Shown here in pieces: positions 32,384 through 41,473 of a stretch of 64,000 nt of DNA. The notes under the pieces are model-generated. The model made no database searches, was not told where the DNA came from, and worked only from the letters and a program-made list of their open reading frames with translations. Both the position numbers and the translations under genes were made by a program. Positions within the stretch are counted from its first letter, which is position 1; every line of letters begins with the position of its first letter. The DNA is from Limnohabitans sp. (GTDB lineage: Bacteria; Pseudomonadota; Gammaproteobacteria; Burkholderiales; Burkholderiaceae_C), in NCBI GenBank assembly GCA_009693505.1, contig SHXD01000001.1, forward strand, positions 1-64,000, written 5' to 3'.

Positions 32384-33370
32384 TCAATTGTCTGACTTCA
32401 CCGTTTTGATCATCGGGGCCCATTGCTTCAGTTCTTCTCCCACATATTGGGTGAACCGCGCTGAATCCCAATCGAACGTTTCCATAGATTGCTTTGCCAA
32501 CGTATCTTTGGCGACTTGGCTCTGCATGATCTTGCGTGTTTCCTTGTTCAATTTCTCAACCACAGCTGGCGACATGCCGGGCGGTCCGGACAAAGAGAAC
32601 CAAGTCAAGGCAATCAGTTTGGGGTAGCCCTGTTCTGCAAAAGTGGGCACATTGGGGAACTCTGGCAAGCGCTTTGAAGACGTGATGGCCAGGGCGCGCA
32701 ACTTGCCGCCTTGGATTTGAGCGCTGGCTGTGGAAAGCGTGGTGAACAGTGCCGGAATGTGGCCAGCGATGGTGTCGGCTACCGCGGGGCTTCCACCTTT
32801 GTAGGCAACGTGTTGCATGGGCGTTTGTGACATCACTTCGAAGGCTTCGCCAATCAAGTAGCCATGCGTGCCCTTGCCTGGAGAGCCCCAGCTTACAGGG
32901 TTTGCTTTTGCATAGGCAATGAAGCTTTTCAAATCAGTGATGGGCAATTGCGCATTCACGGCCAACACGATGGGCGGGCCACCCAACATGGCAATGTGCG
33001 TGAAGTCTTTAAGAGGGTCATAAACCTTTGGATTTTCTGAAGGGCCAATGACATGCGAGGCCACGCCCGAGATGACCAAGTTATAGCCATCGGGTGCAGA
33101 TTTGGAAACCTGTTGCGAGCCGATCATGCCGCCCGCACCGCCTTTGTTTTCTATCACGAAGGGCTGTTTCAAAGATTCCGTCAAGCCTACAGAAATGAGT
33201 CGGCCCAGCGTATCTGAGCTGCCGCCAGCAGCGTAGGGCACAACGATCTTCACTGCGCGCTGTGGCCAGACAGCATCTTGGGCCATGGCTGTACCCGTTC
33301 CCAAACAAGTGATCATCCCTGCGGCTACACCCAGCAAGCTTGCAGCACTGGCGCGGAAATTTCTAGGCAT
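32384..33370 (-). CDS. TctC-family (Bug) substrate-binding protein
   Basis: This is a 328-residue periplasmic Bug protein. Signal peptide: LGVAAGMITCLGTGTAMAQ. Family segments: VKIVVPYAAGGSSDTLGRL, GSPGKGTHGYLIGE and HVAYKGGSPAVADTIAGHI. The ATG at 33370 gives a normal leader; the track start at 33415 is a TTG. It has no tctAB of its own and may share the transporter at 36789-38774 or be an orphan receptor. It stands apart from the next gene upstream (AbrB-like) by 176 bp. Confidence 0.9.
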   Translation of the reverse strand: MPRNFRASAASLLGVAAGMITCLGTGTAMAQDAVWPQRAVKIVVPYAAGGSSDTLGRLISVGLTESLKQPFVIENKGGAGGMIGSQQVSKSAPDGYNLVISGVASHVIGPSENPKVYDPLKDFTHIAMLGGPPIVLAVNAQLPITDLKSFIAYAKANPVSWGSPGKGTHGYLIGEAFEVMSQTPMQHVAYKGGSPAVADTIAGHIPALFTTLSTASAQIQGGKLRALAITSSKRLPEFPNVPTFAEQGYPKLIALTWFSLSGPPGMSPAVVEKLNKETRKIMQSQVAKDTLAKQSMETFDWDSARFTQYVGEELKQWAPMIKTVKSDN

Positions 33371-33546
33371 GATTCCGAGAATCAAAGAAAAGCGTTTCAA
33401 GTTCAAATCCTTCAAACAAAAGAGTCTATGGTTATGCGTTAACTTTCGGTGAAACTGGCCGCACTGTCAAGCATGGAGAACCGCCGTTCATCATGAGGTA
33501 ACGAACAATTCTCACAGACGATGGCCGCTTTGGGCAACAGATTCAT

Positions 33547-34593
33547 TCAAGGCTTGACCCAGCCGGTCGACATCATCTTTTCAGAAACCGGTTTGGTCAA
33601 AAAGATGGTGGTCAAAATGCGCGTTAAGTGAAACGCCGTGACGATGGGCGCGCCCAAGCCAAAGGCCTTAGACAAGATGCCCATTTCGGTCATGCCGCCC
33701 GGCGCCATCGACAAGAAGGCGGTCATCACGGCCACATCAGCGCCTTTGGAAATAAACCATGCCGCCACCATGCACACCGCCAAAATGCCCAAGGTGACAA
33801 CAGCCACCGAGGCCAAGGTGCGCGGTGCACGGGTAAAAAACGCGCGGTTGATGTGTTGGCCCAAGCCCCAACCAATGACAATTTGCGCCACAATCAATCC
33901 CAAGTCGGGCAAGCGGCCAGTGATGTCGTGGTTGGCGCAAATGGCAGCAATCAGCAATGCGCCCAAGACCCATGGATTGGGTGTCTTGAGTTTTTGTAAA
34001 CACCAACCGGTGAAGCTTGCGGTTAGCAACAAGCCCAGCGTCACAGGCCAACTCAGTACGCCAATGCCTGGCGTGGGCATGATGGGTGTGGCGCCACTGG
34101 CCCAAGCAATGTAGGAAGCGGTAGAGGTGACCATCATGATGCGAACCGCGTGAGCGGAGGCTACCACCGCGCCATCAGCACCTGCACGTTGAGCCTGCAC
34201 CGACATCTCAGAGGATGCGCCCAATGCCACCGAATAAATGGCTGTGGGGCCATCGACATTGGCCAGTTTTTGCAAAACACGGGCCGACATCACCGACATG
34301 AAAATGCCCACAAACGCACCCAACACCATCCAAGGTGCCAAGCCGCCAATGAGTTGTAAAACTGCAGGCGTGAAATACAAACCAATGGAAGCACCGATGT
34401 AAATCTGCGCCGACTTGCGCGCCAGCACAGGTTGCTTGTGAACCTGATTGGCCATGCCCACACACGCCACGGCCACCATGGGGCCTAAGACCCACGGCAA
34501 AGGCACATGCACATAAAGTGCACACCACCCACCTAGGACAGCAAAGCCAACAGTAAGCGCAAGTCGGCCCCATCGGTTCCAATCGAACAGCAT
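33547..34593 (-). CDS. AbrB-family membrane protein (putative transporter)
   Basis: This is a 348-residue integral membrane protein with two AbrB-duplication domains, each with repeated Gly-rich hydrophobic segments (for example VTLGLLLTASFTGW and ALLIAAICANHDITGRLPDLG). It is unrelated to the Bacillus AbrB DNA-binding protein despite the name. Members are thought to be transporters. The ATG at 34593 overlaps the SDR stop by one base; the track start is an upstream TTG. Being between SDR and TctC genes, it may export or import a metabolite of this block. Confidence 0.82.
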   Translation of the reverse strand: MLFDWNRWGRLALTVGFAVLGGWCALYVHVPLPWVLGPMVAVACVGMANQVHKQPVLARKSAQIYIGASIGLYFTPAVLQLIGGLAPWMVLGAFVGIFMSVMSARVLQKLANVDGPTAIYSVALGASSEMSVQAQRAGADGAVVASAHAVRIMMVTSTASYIAWASGATPIMPTPGIGVLSWPVTLGLLLTASFTGWCLQKLKTPNPWVLGALLIAAICANHDITGRLPDLGLIVAQIVIGWGLGQHINRAFFTRAPRTLASVAVVTLGILAVCMVAAWFISKGADVAVMTAFLSMAPGGMTEMGILSKAFGLGAPIVTAFHLTRILTTIFLTKPVSEKMMSTGWVKP

Positions 34594-35351
34594 CAAGAAC
34601 CCAAGTAAGTGCCGCCGTTCACATGCATGACCTGCCCTGTGACGAACCTTGCTTGATCACTGGCCAAAAAAGTGACCATGGCAGCCACTTCTTCGGCCGT
34701 GCCGCGGCGGTCCATCAAGGGGTGGTGCGTGGCATGGTGGTTAGGCTGAGCAGACACAGTACCACTGTTGCGCTGGGTTGAAATCATGCCGGGCGACACA
34801 CAGTTAACCGTGATGCCAGGCGCTAAGTCATGGGCCAATGCGCGCGTCAAACCCACCAAGCCCGATTTGGCGGTGACCACGTGCGGGCGGTTCTTGGCGC
34901 CCGTGTGCGCCGTCAGGCCGCCAATGTTGATGACGGCACCCATGGGCGACAGGCGCAGCATGGGCAGCGCGGCTTGACTGCAATAAAAGGCGCCATCGAG
35001 CACCACCGCCAAGGTGTTGCGCCAATCTTCCACCGACACTTTCTCAAGGGGTGCTTCGCGGCGAATGGCAGCATTGTTCACCACCACATCTAAGCGACCC
35101 CAATTTGATTCAATCAAGTCCATCATGCCTTGCACGCTTTGCCTGTCGGTGACGTCTGCCACGCACAGTAATGCGGGGGTCCCCAGTGCCAGCAATTCAT
35201 CAACCACCGCTTGACCTTCATTGACGGATGCACGCACATTGATGGCCAAAGCAAAGCCTTGCTTGGACAGCGCATGCGCAATGGCACGGCCAATGTTGCG
35301 GCCTGCGCCCGTGACCAGTGCCACTTTTTGATCCGGCTTGAGAGTGGTCAT
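34593..35351 (-). CDS. SDR-family oxidoreductase with altered active site
   Basis: This is a 252-residue Rossmann protein. The cofactor loop is TGAGRNIGRAIA (from about residue 14), and NNAA and ADVTD are present. The usual catalytic tetrad is not: the position of Tyr in YxxxK is Val158 (PHVVTAKSG, Lys162), and the Ser position 13 residues earlier is Gly. The C-terminal VTGQVMHVNGG is typical. It may be a non-classical SDR or a binding protein. It lies 43 bp downstream of an MmgE/PrpD gene and is coupled to AbrB. Confidence 0.85.
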   Translation of the reverse strand: MTTLKPDQKVALVTGAGRNIGRAIAHALSKQGFALAINVRASVNEGQAVVDELLALGTPALLCVADVTDRQSVQGMMDLIESNWGRLDVVVNNAAIRREAPLEKVSVEDWRNTLAVVLDGAFYCSQAALPMLRLSPMGAVINIGGLTAHTGAKNRPHVVTAKSGLVGLTRALAHDLAPGITVNCVSPGMISTQRNSGTVSAQPNHHATHHPLMDRRGTAEEVAAMVTFLASDQARFVTGQVMHVNGGTYLGS

Positions 35352-35394
35352 GCTTTACTTTTCCTGCTTCTAAATTGAATTTACTGCACTTGGC

Positions 35395-36792
35395 TTATTT
35401 CAATGCCAAGCAGCTGAGAGACACGGCGCTGGCTTTGAACAAGCCATTGACCTGCGACAAAATGGCCTCCGTTTGCGCAATATCCAAACCGCCAAATTTG
35501 CAATTGGCTTTGAATTTTTGCAGCAAATCAGAATCTGACATGGGGTGATCGACACCGCCTTTGAAAAATCCTTGGCGCTGCTCCAGCACTTGGCCGTTTT
35601 TCAAATGCAAGCGCACATGACCCGTGAATTGTTGGGGGTAGGGATTGTTGGGGTCGACGATGTAACTCACCTTGGCTGCCAATGCGCGAATGTCCGCGCC
35701 TTGCACCACGGCTTCTGTGTAAGCCTCTAAGCCCGCATCGTCGAGCATCAAGCCCGCTGCAATGGCATAAGGAATGCTGAACTTGGCGGCATACGCGTTG
35801 GGGGGTGAATGCTTCAGAGACAAGGGTTCCCACAAGCGGTGAACAATGCCTTCAGCAGTGTCACACTCAATGCGGTCAATTTCTGTTAACGCTGCGTTTT
35901 GCTTTGCCAAATCTTGGCGAATCAAACGCGCACAATCAATGAAGGGGTGCGCCATGGTGCCGCATGCGTAGGGCTTGAACGCAATGGTGGTCCAAATCCA
36001 CGCATGGCCAAAGTCTTTCATCATGGCGTCGAAGTTGCCGTCGCTGGTGTTGGCAAAACCATGGAACAAACCGTGATGTCCTTCAAACACGGTAGCGGGT
36101 CCTTTGAAGCCCGCTTGTGCCATGCGCACCGCGCGGTACGCTGACTGCGCTGCCCAGCCCGGGTGCATGCGCTTGGTCCATGAACCATCTGCCAAATACT
36201 CGATGATGCCGCCGGCCATGCTGCCAGCAATGCCAAAGGCATTGACCAGTTGTTCTTCGGTCAAATTGAGTGCGGCACCCAAACCAGCCACACCGCCCAT
36301 CACACCAAAAATGGCTGTGGGGTGAAAACCTGCTTTGTGCACGCGTGTGGGCGCCACTGCGCACAAGCGGCACATCACTTCCACGCCCATGGCCACACCA
36401 CGCAGCAAAGCTTCGCCCGACAAGGCATGGCGCTCGGCAGCGGCCAACAAGGCGGGCACAATGACCACGCCGGCATGCACCGGGCCGCCTTCGTAGGTGT
36501 CGTCAAAGTCTTCACCGTGTGCGGCAATGCCGTTGACAAACGCAGCGCCTTCAACACCGCACTTTTGCTCAAAGCCAAACACGGTGCAGTGACCGTCTTG
36601 CTCAAATGAGCTGAGGGCTGCCTTGACATAAAACTCATGACGCGCCGCAATGCAGATGCCCGCCACGTCCATGATCAAACGCTTGCCCACATGCAGGCCC
36701 AATGCTTCCTTTTCTGGATGGGCTTTGAGAATGCCTTGCGCCAATTGCTGCGCAATGGTCAGTTTCGTTTTGGCCTCTTTGTGTTCACTCAT
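35395..36792 (-). CDS. MmgE/PrpD family protein, copy 1
   Basis: This is a 465-residue protein of the MmgE/PrpD family, which includes 2-methylcitrate dehydratase, iminodisuccinate epimerase and cis-aconitate decarboxylase. Family segments are GEDFDDTYEGGPVHAGVVIVPALLA, MHPGWAAQSA and FKPYACGTMAHPFIDC. Its start overlaps the TctA stop as ATGA. A second copy (39807) lies on the other side of the TctCBA genes, so both probably act on the carboxylate taken up by that transporter. The precise reaction is unknown. Confidence 0.88.
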   Translation of the reverse strand: MSEHKEAKTKLTIAQQLAQGILKAHPEKEALGLHVGKRLIMDVAGICIAARHEFYVKAALSSFEQDGHCTVFGFEQKCGVEGAAFVNGIAAHGEDFDDTYEGGPVHAGVVIVPALLAAAERHALSGEALLRGVAMGVEVMCRLCAVAPTRVHKAGFHPTAIFGVMGGVAGLGAALNLTEEQLVNAFGIAGSMAGGIIEYLADGSWTKRMHPGWAAQSAYRAVRMAQAGFKGPATVFEGHHGLFHGFANTSDGNFDAMMKDFGHAWIWTTIAFKPYACGTMAHPFIDCARLIRQDLAKQNAALTEIDRIECDTAEGIVHRLWEPLSLKHSPPNAYAAKFSIPYAIAAGLMLDDAGLEAYTEAVVQGADIRALAAKVSYIVDPNNPYPQQFTGHVRLHLKNGQVLEQRQGFFKGGVDHPMSDSDLLQKFKANCKFGGLDIAQTEAILSQVNGLFKASAVSLSCLALK

Positions 36793-38273
36793 TTAGCTGA
36801 CTTTCGACGTTCAGAGATTTCTTTCCAGAGCGAGTAAGCAGAAAGCACTGCCGACAAGCCCAACAAAATAGCTGAGACCGTGTCGGTCACAAAAATGCTG
36901 TGCTCACCCCCAGAGATGAGCAGGCTGCGTCTGTAATTTGACTCCACCATGAAGCCCAACACCATGCCCAGCACCATGGGTAGAACGGGTATTTTGAGCA
37001 GGCGCATGGCATAACCCAAAACGCCAATGAGCAAGACCAAACCACAATCAAACAAGCTCTGCTGAATGGCAAAGACGCCGGCCATGACAAGTGCCAAAAT
37101 GAAGGCAATCAAATACGGTTTGGGCCGGTTCACCAGCCACATACAAGGCGACAGGATGACCAAGCCAATGAGCAGCATGGCAATGTTGGCAATGAACAAG
37201 CCACCATACAGGCCATACACCACTTCTGGTGCTTTTTGAAACAACATGGGGCCAGGCTGCAAACCATGAATCAAAAAACCACCCAGCAAAATGGCGGCTG
37301 AATTAGAGCCGGGAATGCCCAAGCTGAGGAGTGGCACCAAGGCCGTGGCTGTGACCACGTTGTTGGCCGATTCGGGTGCCGCCACCCCTTCCGGCGAGCC
37401 CTTGCCAAACTCCTCTGGATGATTGGACCAGCGCTTCGCTTCTGTGTAAGCCATGAAGGCGGCAACGGTACCGCCAGCACCGGGCGTGACGCCTTCAAAG
37501 GTGCCAATGACCGCACCAATGGCTTGGGGCTTGAACAGCCGCTTGCTCATGGCCCAGTTGGGCAATTTCAAGCGCGTCGAGCCCGTGTTGCCGCGGGCCC
37601 ACGGCGGCTCGCCAATTTGAACCAGCATTTCAGTGACTGCAAACAAGCCCACCATGACCAGAATGGGTTTGACGCCGTCCAATAAATCCACGGAGCCAAA
37701 GGTAAAGCGTTGCACGCCGGACACAGGGTCGCTGCCAATGAAGGCAACCATCAAACCCATGCACGCAGCGATCAAGCCGCGGAGCAGCGAACCGCCCGAC
37801 AAGCCTGCAATCACCGACAAGCCCAAGATGCCCAACGAAAAATAAGCTGCCGGTGTGAAGGCCAAGGCCACTTGCGCCAAGCTTTCGGTGCAAAGCACCA
37901 GCACCAGCAAACCAAACAAACCACCATAAAGCCCCGACATCAAGGAGATGCCCAGGGCCTCACCTGCTTGGCCTCGCTTGGCCATTTCATTGCCATCAAT
38001 GACGGTGGCAGAAGCTGAATTGGTGCCGGGCGTGCGAATCAGAATGGCAGGAATAGAGCCGCCATACTCAGCACCTACATACACGCTGGCCAACAAAACC
38101 AGTGCATTGGTGGCTTCCATCCCGACCGTAAAAGGCAACAGCAATGCCATGGCAATGGAGGGTGAAATGCCAGGCAAGGCGCCGCCAAAAATGCCCCATA
38201 ACACACCCGCAAACGCTGACAAGATGACCCAACCCGATGACAGGTTAGAAAGGGCTAACAAAAAACTGTCCAT
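36789..38273 (-). CDS. tctA: Tripartite tricarboxylate transporter permease TctA
   Basis: This is the large permease subunit, 494 residues with about 11-12 hydrophobic segments. It has the family motifs GALPGISPSIAMALLLPFT, GGSIPAILIRTPGTNSA and FEGVTPGAGGTVAAFMAY. It is driven by the ion gradient and works with TctB and a TctC-type binding protein, all encoded upstream here in the order tctC-tctB-tctA. The coupling to MmgE/PrpD copy 1 suggests a short pathway from uptake to the first enzymatic step. Confidence 0.93.
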   Translation of the reverse strand: MDSFLLALSNLSSGWVILSAFAGVLWGIFGGALPGISPSIAMALLLPFTVGMEATNALVLLASVYVGAEYGGSIPAILIRTPGTNSASATVIDGNEMAKRGQAGEALGISLMSGLYGGLFGLLVLVLCTESLAQVALAFTPAAYFSLGILGLSVIAGLSGGSLLRGLIAACMGLMVAFIGSDPVSGVQRFTFGSVDLLDGVKPILVMVGLFAVTEMLVQIGEPPWARGNTGSTRLKLPNWAMSKRLFKPQAIGAVIGTFEGVTPGAGGTVAAFMAYTEAKRWSNHPEEFGKGSPEGVAAPESANNVVTATALVPLLSLGIPGSNSAAILLGGFLIHGLQPGPMLFQKAPEVVYGLYGGLFIANIAMLLIGLVILSPCMWLVNRPKPYLIAFILALVMAGVFAIQQSLFDCGLVLLIGVLGYAMRLLKIPVLPMVLGMVLGFMVESNYRRSLLISGGEHSIFVTDTVSAILLGLSAVLSAYSLWKEISERRKSAK

Positions 38274-38276
38274 GAT

Positions 38277-38774
38277 TTATTTTCCAATCCACTGCGACCA
38301 CATTCCTGTAGGCAAGCGAATTTCTAATGCGTAGTCAAACGACAACCACAGCAAGGGGCCGGTGAGCAAGGCACACCACATCAAAGTTTTGAACTGGCGC
38401 GCGCCGCCAAAATAAGCCACGGCCGCCACCATCACACCGATGGAGAGAATGAAGCCGAAAACTGAAACCAGTGCCACAAAACCAAGCAAGATGGCCAGCA
38501 GGCCCATGGCTTTAAGGTGCGGGTGGTCACTGCCGCCAGGCTCGGGGGCTGCGTCGGGCTCAGAAGTCGCAGGTGCTTTGGATGGCAACCAAGACTTCAA
38601 AAACAAAAATACAGCGGCGGTGCCCAACAAGACGCCAATGGCCGTTGGCACGCCCGTCACGCCCACGGCATCGGCCAGCAAACTGTCTTCAATTAAACTG
38701 GCTTGGTAGACATAAATGGACGAGCCAATCATGCCCAACAAACCCGTTAGGCGATCTTTTTGCTGTGCATTCAT
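38277..38774 (-). CDS. tctB: Tripartite tricarboxylate transporter small subunit TctB
   Basis: This is a 165-residue membrane protein with four hydrophobic segments and a charged linker (APATSEPDAAPEPGGSDHPH) in the middle, as usual for TctB. Its ATG at 38774 overlaps the TctC stop (ATGA) and it ends 3 bp before tctA. It is a poorly conserved family; the assignment rests on topology, size and position. Confidence 0.88.
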   Translation of the reverse strand: MNAQQKDRLTGLLGMIGSSIYVYQASLIEDSLLADAVGVTGVPTAIGVLLGTAAVFLFLKSWLPSKAPATSEPDAAPEPGGSDHPHLKAMGLLAILLGFVALVSVFGFILSIGVMVAAVAYFGGARQFKTLMWCALLTGPLLWLSFDYALEIRLPTGMWSQWIGK

Positions 38775-39742
38775 TTCAGCAAGCCCATCTCTTTAAAGTC
38801 TTGCGCTGTTTCTTGCGCCACGTCTTGAATGAATTTGCGCGAAGCTTCTCTGCCGAGCAACATGGGCGTCAAGTGATCTTTCGTGTACTCCGTTTTGTAA
38901 GCGGGCAACTCCAGCACTTTGCGAGCGCCATCTTCCCAAGCCTTGGCAATGTTGTCTGACAAGCCCTTGGGACTTGCCAAACCTCTGAACTTGCGGATGA
39001 CCACGTCGTAACCTTGCTCTTTTGCGGTTGGCAGTTGCGGCAATCCAGACAAGCGTTTTTCTGACAAGGTGGCCAGCAAGCGAACCTTGCCTGCTTCCAA
39101 CTGACCTTGCAATTCTTGAATTTCACCGATGCCAATGTCGTAGGTGCCATTCAGCACACCAATCATTTGATCGCCGCCGCCCTCATGGCTCACGATGGGC
39201 ACTTTGACGCCGGCAGCACGCGATAGCTTCTCCATGCCAATCCGCTCCAAGGACGCTGGGTTGGAGGCGCCCCAACGTGATTTGCCAGGATTGGCCTTGG
39301 CATGCACCATCACATCTTGCAGCGTTTTAAAAGGCGAATCTGCGCGCGTGAAAATTACCTCGGGGTCAATGAACACAATCAGCATGGGGTCTAAGCCGTC
39401 ATAGCCTACAGAGGGTTTGGACAACAAGGTGGTTTGAATGTACGTGGGCGTGGTGCCATAAAACATAGAGCCATCGGTGGGCCCTTTGGCCACGTGCGCC
39501 ACAGCCTTGGCACCACTGCCGCCGCGAATATTTTCTACAGCAAAGTTGGTTTTCATGATCGGCGCCATGTATTTGGCCAACTCGCGCAAAAACACATCGG
39601 TACCACCGCCCGGACTTGAATGTGTCACCAAGGTCACGCGGGATACAGGATAAGGGGCCACTGTTTGAGCCTTCACGGAAGTCAAGCCTGCACAGGCCAA
39701 GCAAATGGCCAATGCCGTTTTCAAACTCAAAATGTGTTTCAT
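38771..39742 (-). CDS. tctC: Tripartite tricarboxylate transporter substrate-binding protein TctC
   Basis: This is a 323-residue periplasmic receptor. Signal peptide: ALAICLACAGLTSVKAQ. Family segments: VTLVTHSSPGGGTDVFLRE, FAVENIRGGSGAKA and GVLNGTYDIGIGEIQELQG. The ATG at 39742 follows GGAGACCCAT; the track start is a few codons upstream. This is the only one of the three Bug proteins in the window that is directly linked to tctB and tctA. Confidence 0.92.
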   Translation of the reverse strand: MKHILSLKTALAICLACAGLTSVKAQTVAPYPVSRVTLVTHSSPGGGTDVFLRELAKYMAPIMKTNFAVENIRGGSGAKAVAHVAKGPTDGSMFYGTTPTYIQTTLLSKPSVGYDGLDPMLIVFIDPEVIFTRADSPFKTLQDVMVHAKANPGKSRWGASNPASLERIGMEKLSRAAGVKVPIVSHEGGGDQMIGVLNGTYDIGIGEIQELQGQLEAGKVRLLATLSEKRLSGLPQLPTAKEQGYDVVIRKFRGLASPKGLSDNIAKAWEDGARKVLELPAYKTEYTKDHLTPMLLGREASRKFIQDVAQETAQDFKEMGLLK

Positions 39743-39806
39743 ATGGGTCTCCATGGGTTTAAAAAAGTCTCGAGGTTTGCGCCTTCAGGACTGAATTTTT
39801 TAAAAC

Positions 39807-41183
39807 TTATTGAGTCAAGCTTTTCAGCAAGGCTTTCAAATCTTGTTGCGCCGCCAAACTCATGCACAAGTTCCAAGCTTCTTCTGTTTTTTGTGCACCC
39901 AAAATAGGCGTGCTTTGATCGACAAACTTGGCCTTGAGTTGCTCATTGCTCATGGGCTTTTCCAAGCTGCCTATGGCACGCTCAATGTAGATGTGGTGTT
40001 TTTGGCCGTCTGTGGTTTCAACGGTCACGTCAACAGACGCTTCGTGAATGCTGCGGTCCACAATCAAGTCCACTTTGTCGCGAACGCCGATCACCAGGGG
40101 CGAGCGCACCACATCGTCGGCGTACTCATGCTCACCCGCACGACCATAAATGAGGGCCACAGCGCATGAATGGAACACGCTGAATTTGGCCAGCAATCCA
40201 TCGGTGGGTGTTTTCTTGCCTGTGAGTTCTTGCACCAAGGGGTGGGCTTTCAATGTGACTTTGGCCACTTGCTCGGGCTTTAAGTTGTGCTTCTCGCGCA
40301 ATTGCACGCAGGCATCGATGGCGGGGTGGATCACAATGCCGCAAGCAAAAGGCTTGTAGGTATTGAGTTCAATTTCCCAAGTCTTGCCTAAGTTTTCTGT
40401 GATTTCTTTCCAATCGGTTTTATCGGAAAACACTTGCATCAAACCGCGTGGTGCTTCTAAAGCGCGAGAAGACGCGGTGTAACCGTGTTTGGCCATCAAG
40501 GCCGACATCAAACCTACTTTGGCAGCGCCACCAGGGTGGAAAGGCTTGGTCATGGTGCCAAACTGTTCGCGCAAACCAACGGGTTGTGAAGCGGCAATGC
40601 CCAGTGCCATTTGCGTTTGCTTGGCGTTCAAACCCAACAACCGTGAGCAGGCTGCAGCACTGCCCAACATGCCTGTTGAGCCCGTAATGTGCCAGCCGCG
40701 GTCATAGTGGTTGGGATACACGGCATTGCCTACGCGGCATGACACTTCCACGCCCAGCACCAAGGCGTCGATCAGTTGACGACCGGTGGAACCTAGATGC
40801 TCTCCCAGTGCCAAGATGGCGGAGGCCACCGGGCCAGCAGGGTGAATGATGGTTTTCAAATGCGTGTCGTCAAAGTCAAAGGTGTGCGAGCTGATGCCAT
40901 TGAGCAAGGCCGCATTGGCCATGTCAACACGGTCGCTGCGGCCCAACACAGCAGCTTGGGCAGAAGGCGCCAACTCTTTCACTGCGCCCAATGCGGCTTC
41001 CATGGTTTCATGGGTGCTGGGGCCCACAGCGCAACCGGCCCAGTTGGCAAAGGTGCGGTGGGCCTGGGCTTCAACGGCATCGGACCAGCCCTTGGAAGGA
41101 TGAGAGGCAACAAATTCAGCCAACATCTGGGTGATTGCGGGGGCATTGGCGTCGGCAACGACAGTGGTATTTCGTGCGGTCAT
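39807..41183 (-). CDS. MmgE/PrpD family protein, copy 2
   Basis: This is a 458-residue member of the same family as copy 1. Segments: SSHTFDFDDTHLKTIIHPAGPVASAILAL, FHPGGAAKVGLMSAL and YKPFACGIVIHPAIDAC. It starts the block, 65 bp upstream of the tctC ATG. Similarity of layout suggests duplication, but the two proteins differ considerably and may act on different isomers or different steps. Confidence 0.88.
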   Translation of the reverse strand: MTARNTTVVADANAPAITQMLAEFVASHPSKGWSDAVEAQAHRTFANWAGCAVGPSTHETMEAALGAVKELAPSAQAAVLGRSDRVDMANAALLNGISSHTFDFDDTHLKTIIHPAGPVASAILALGEHLGSTGRQLIDALVLGVEVSCRVGNAVYPNHYDRGWHITGSTGMLGSAAACSRLLGLNAKQTQMALGIAASQPVGLREQFGTMTKPFHPGGAAKVGLMSALMAKHGYTASSRALEAPRGLMQVFSDKTDWKEITENLGKTWEIELNTYKPFACGIVIHPAIDACVQLREKHNLKPEQVAKVTLKAHPLVQELTGKKTPTDGLLAKFSVFHSCAVALIYGRAGEHEYADDVVRSPLVIGVRDKVDLIVDRSIHEASVDVTVETTDGQKHHIYIERAIGSLEKPMSNEQLKAKFVDQSTPILGAQKTEEAWNLCMSLAAQQDLKALLKSLTQ

Positions 41184-41473
41184 AGGAAATAAGGGATAAA
41201 AGCCCCTTCAATTGGTCAAAAGAAGCGATGATCATAGGGTAATCGCGGGGTTTTCACACGAGAGCTCACAGGCAGACACCCCCAAAACAGAACAAAGCGG
41301 TCGGAATGGCTAGAGATTTCCTCACAATCTGCGAAGGTCTTTCTTGCCTAGTCCCCGATGCACGGCCATTGACCCATGTCACTCACGGGAAAAGCCACTC
41401 GGTTTAGACTCGGGGCATCTATTTTGATGGCACCCAAGCACGGCTTGCGCACCTTGAGTTTTTCCCCTTACTT

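Noticed and set aside
33476-33492. GAAC-CGCC-GTTC inverted repeat upstream of the orphan TctC gene as a sixth operator
   Set aside because: The central spacer is 4 bp instead of 3 and the outer arms at 20-bp spacing are missing, so it does not fit the five-copy pattern.
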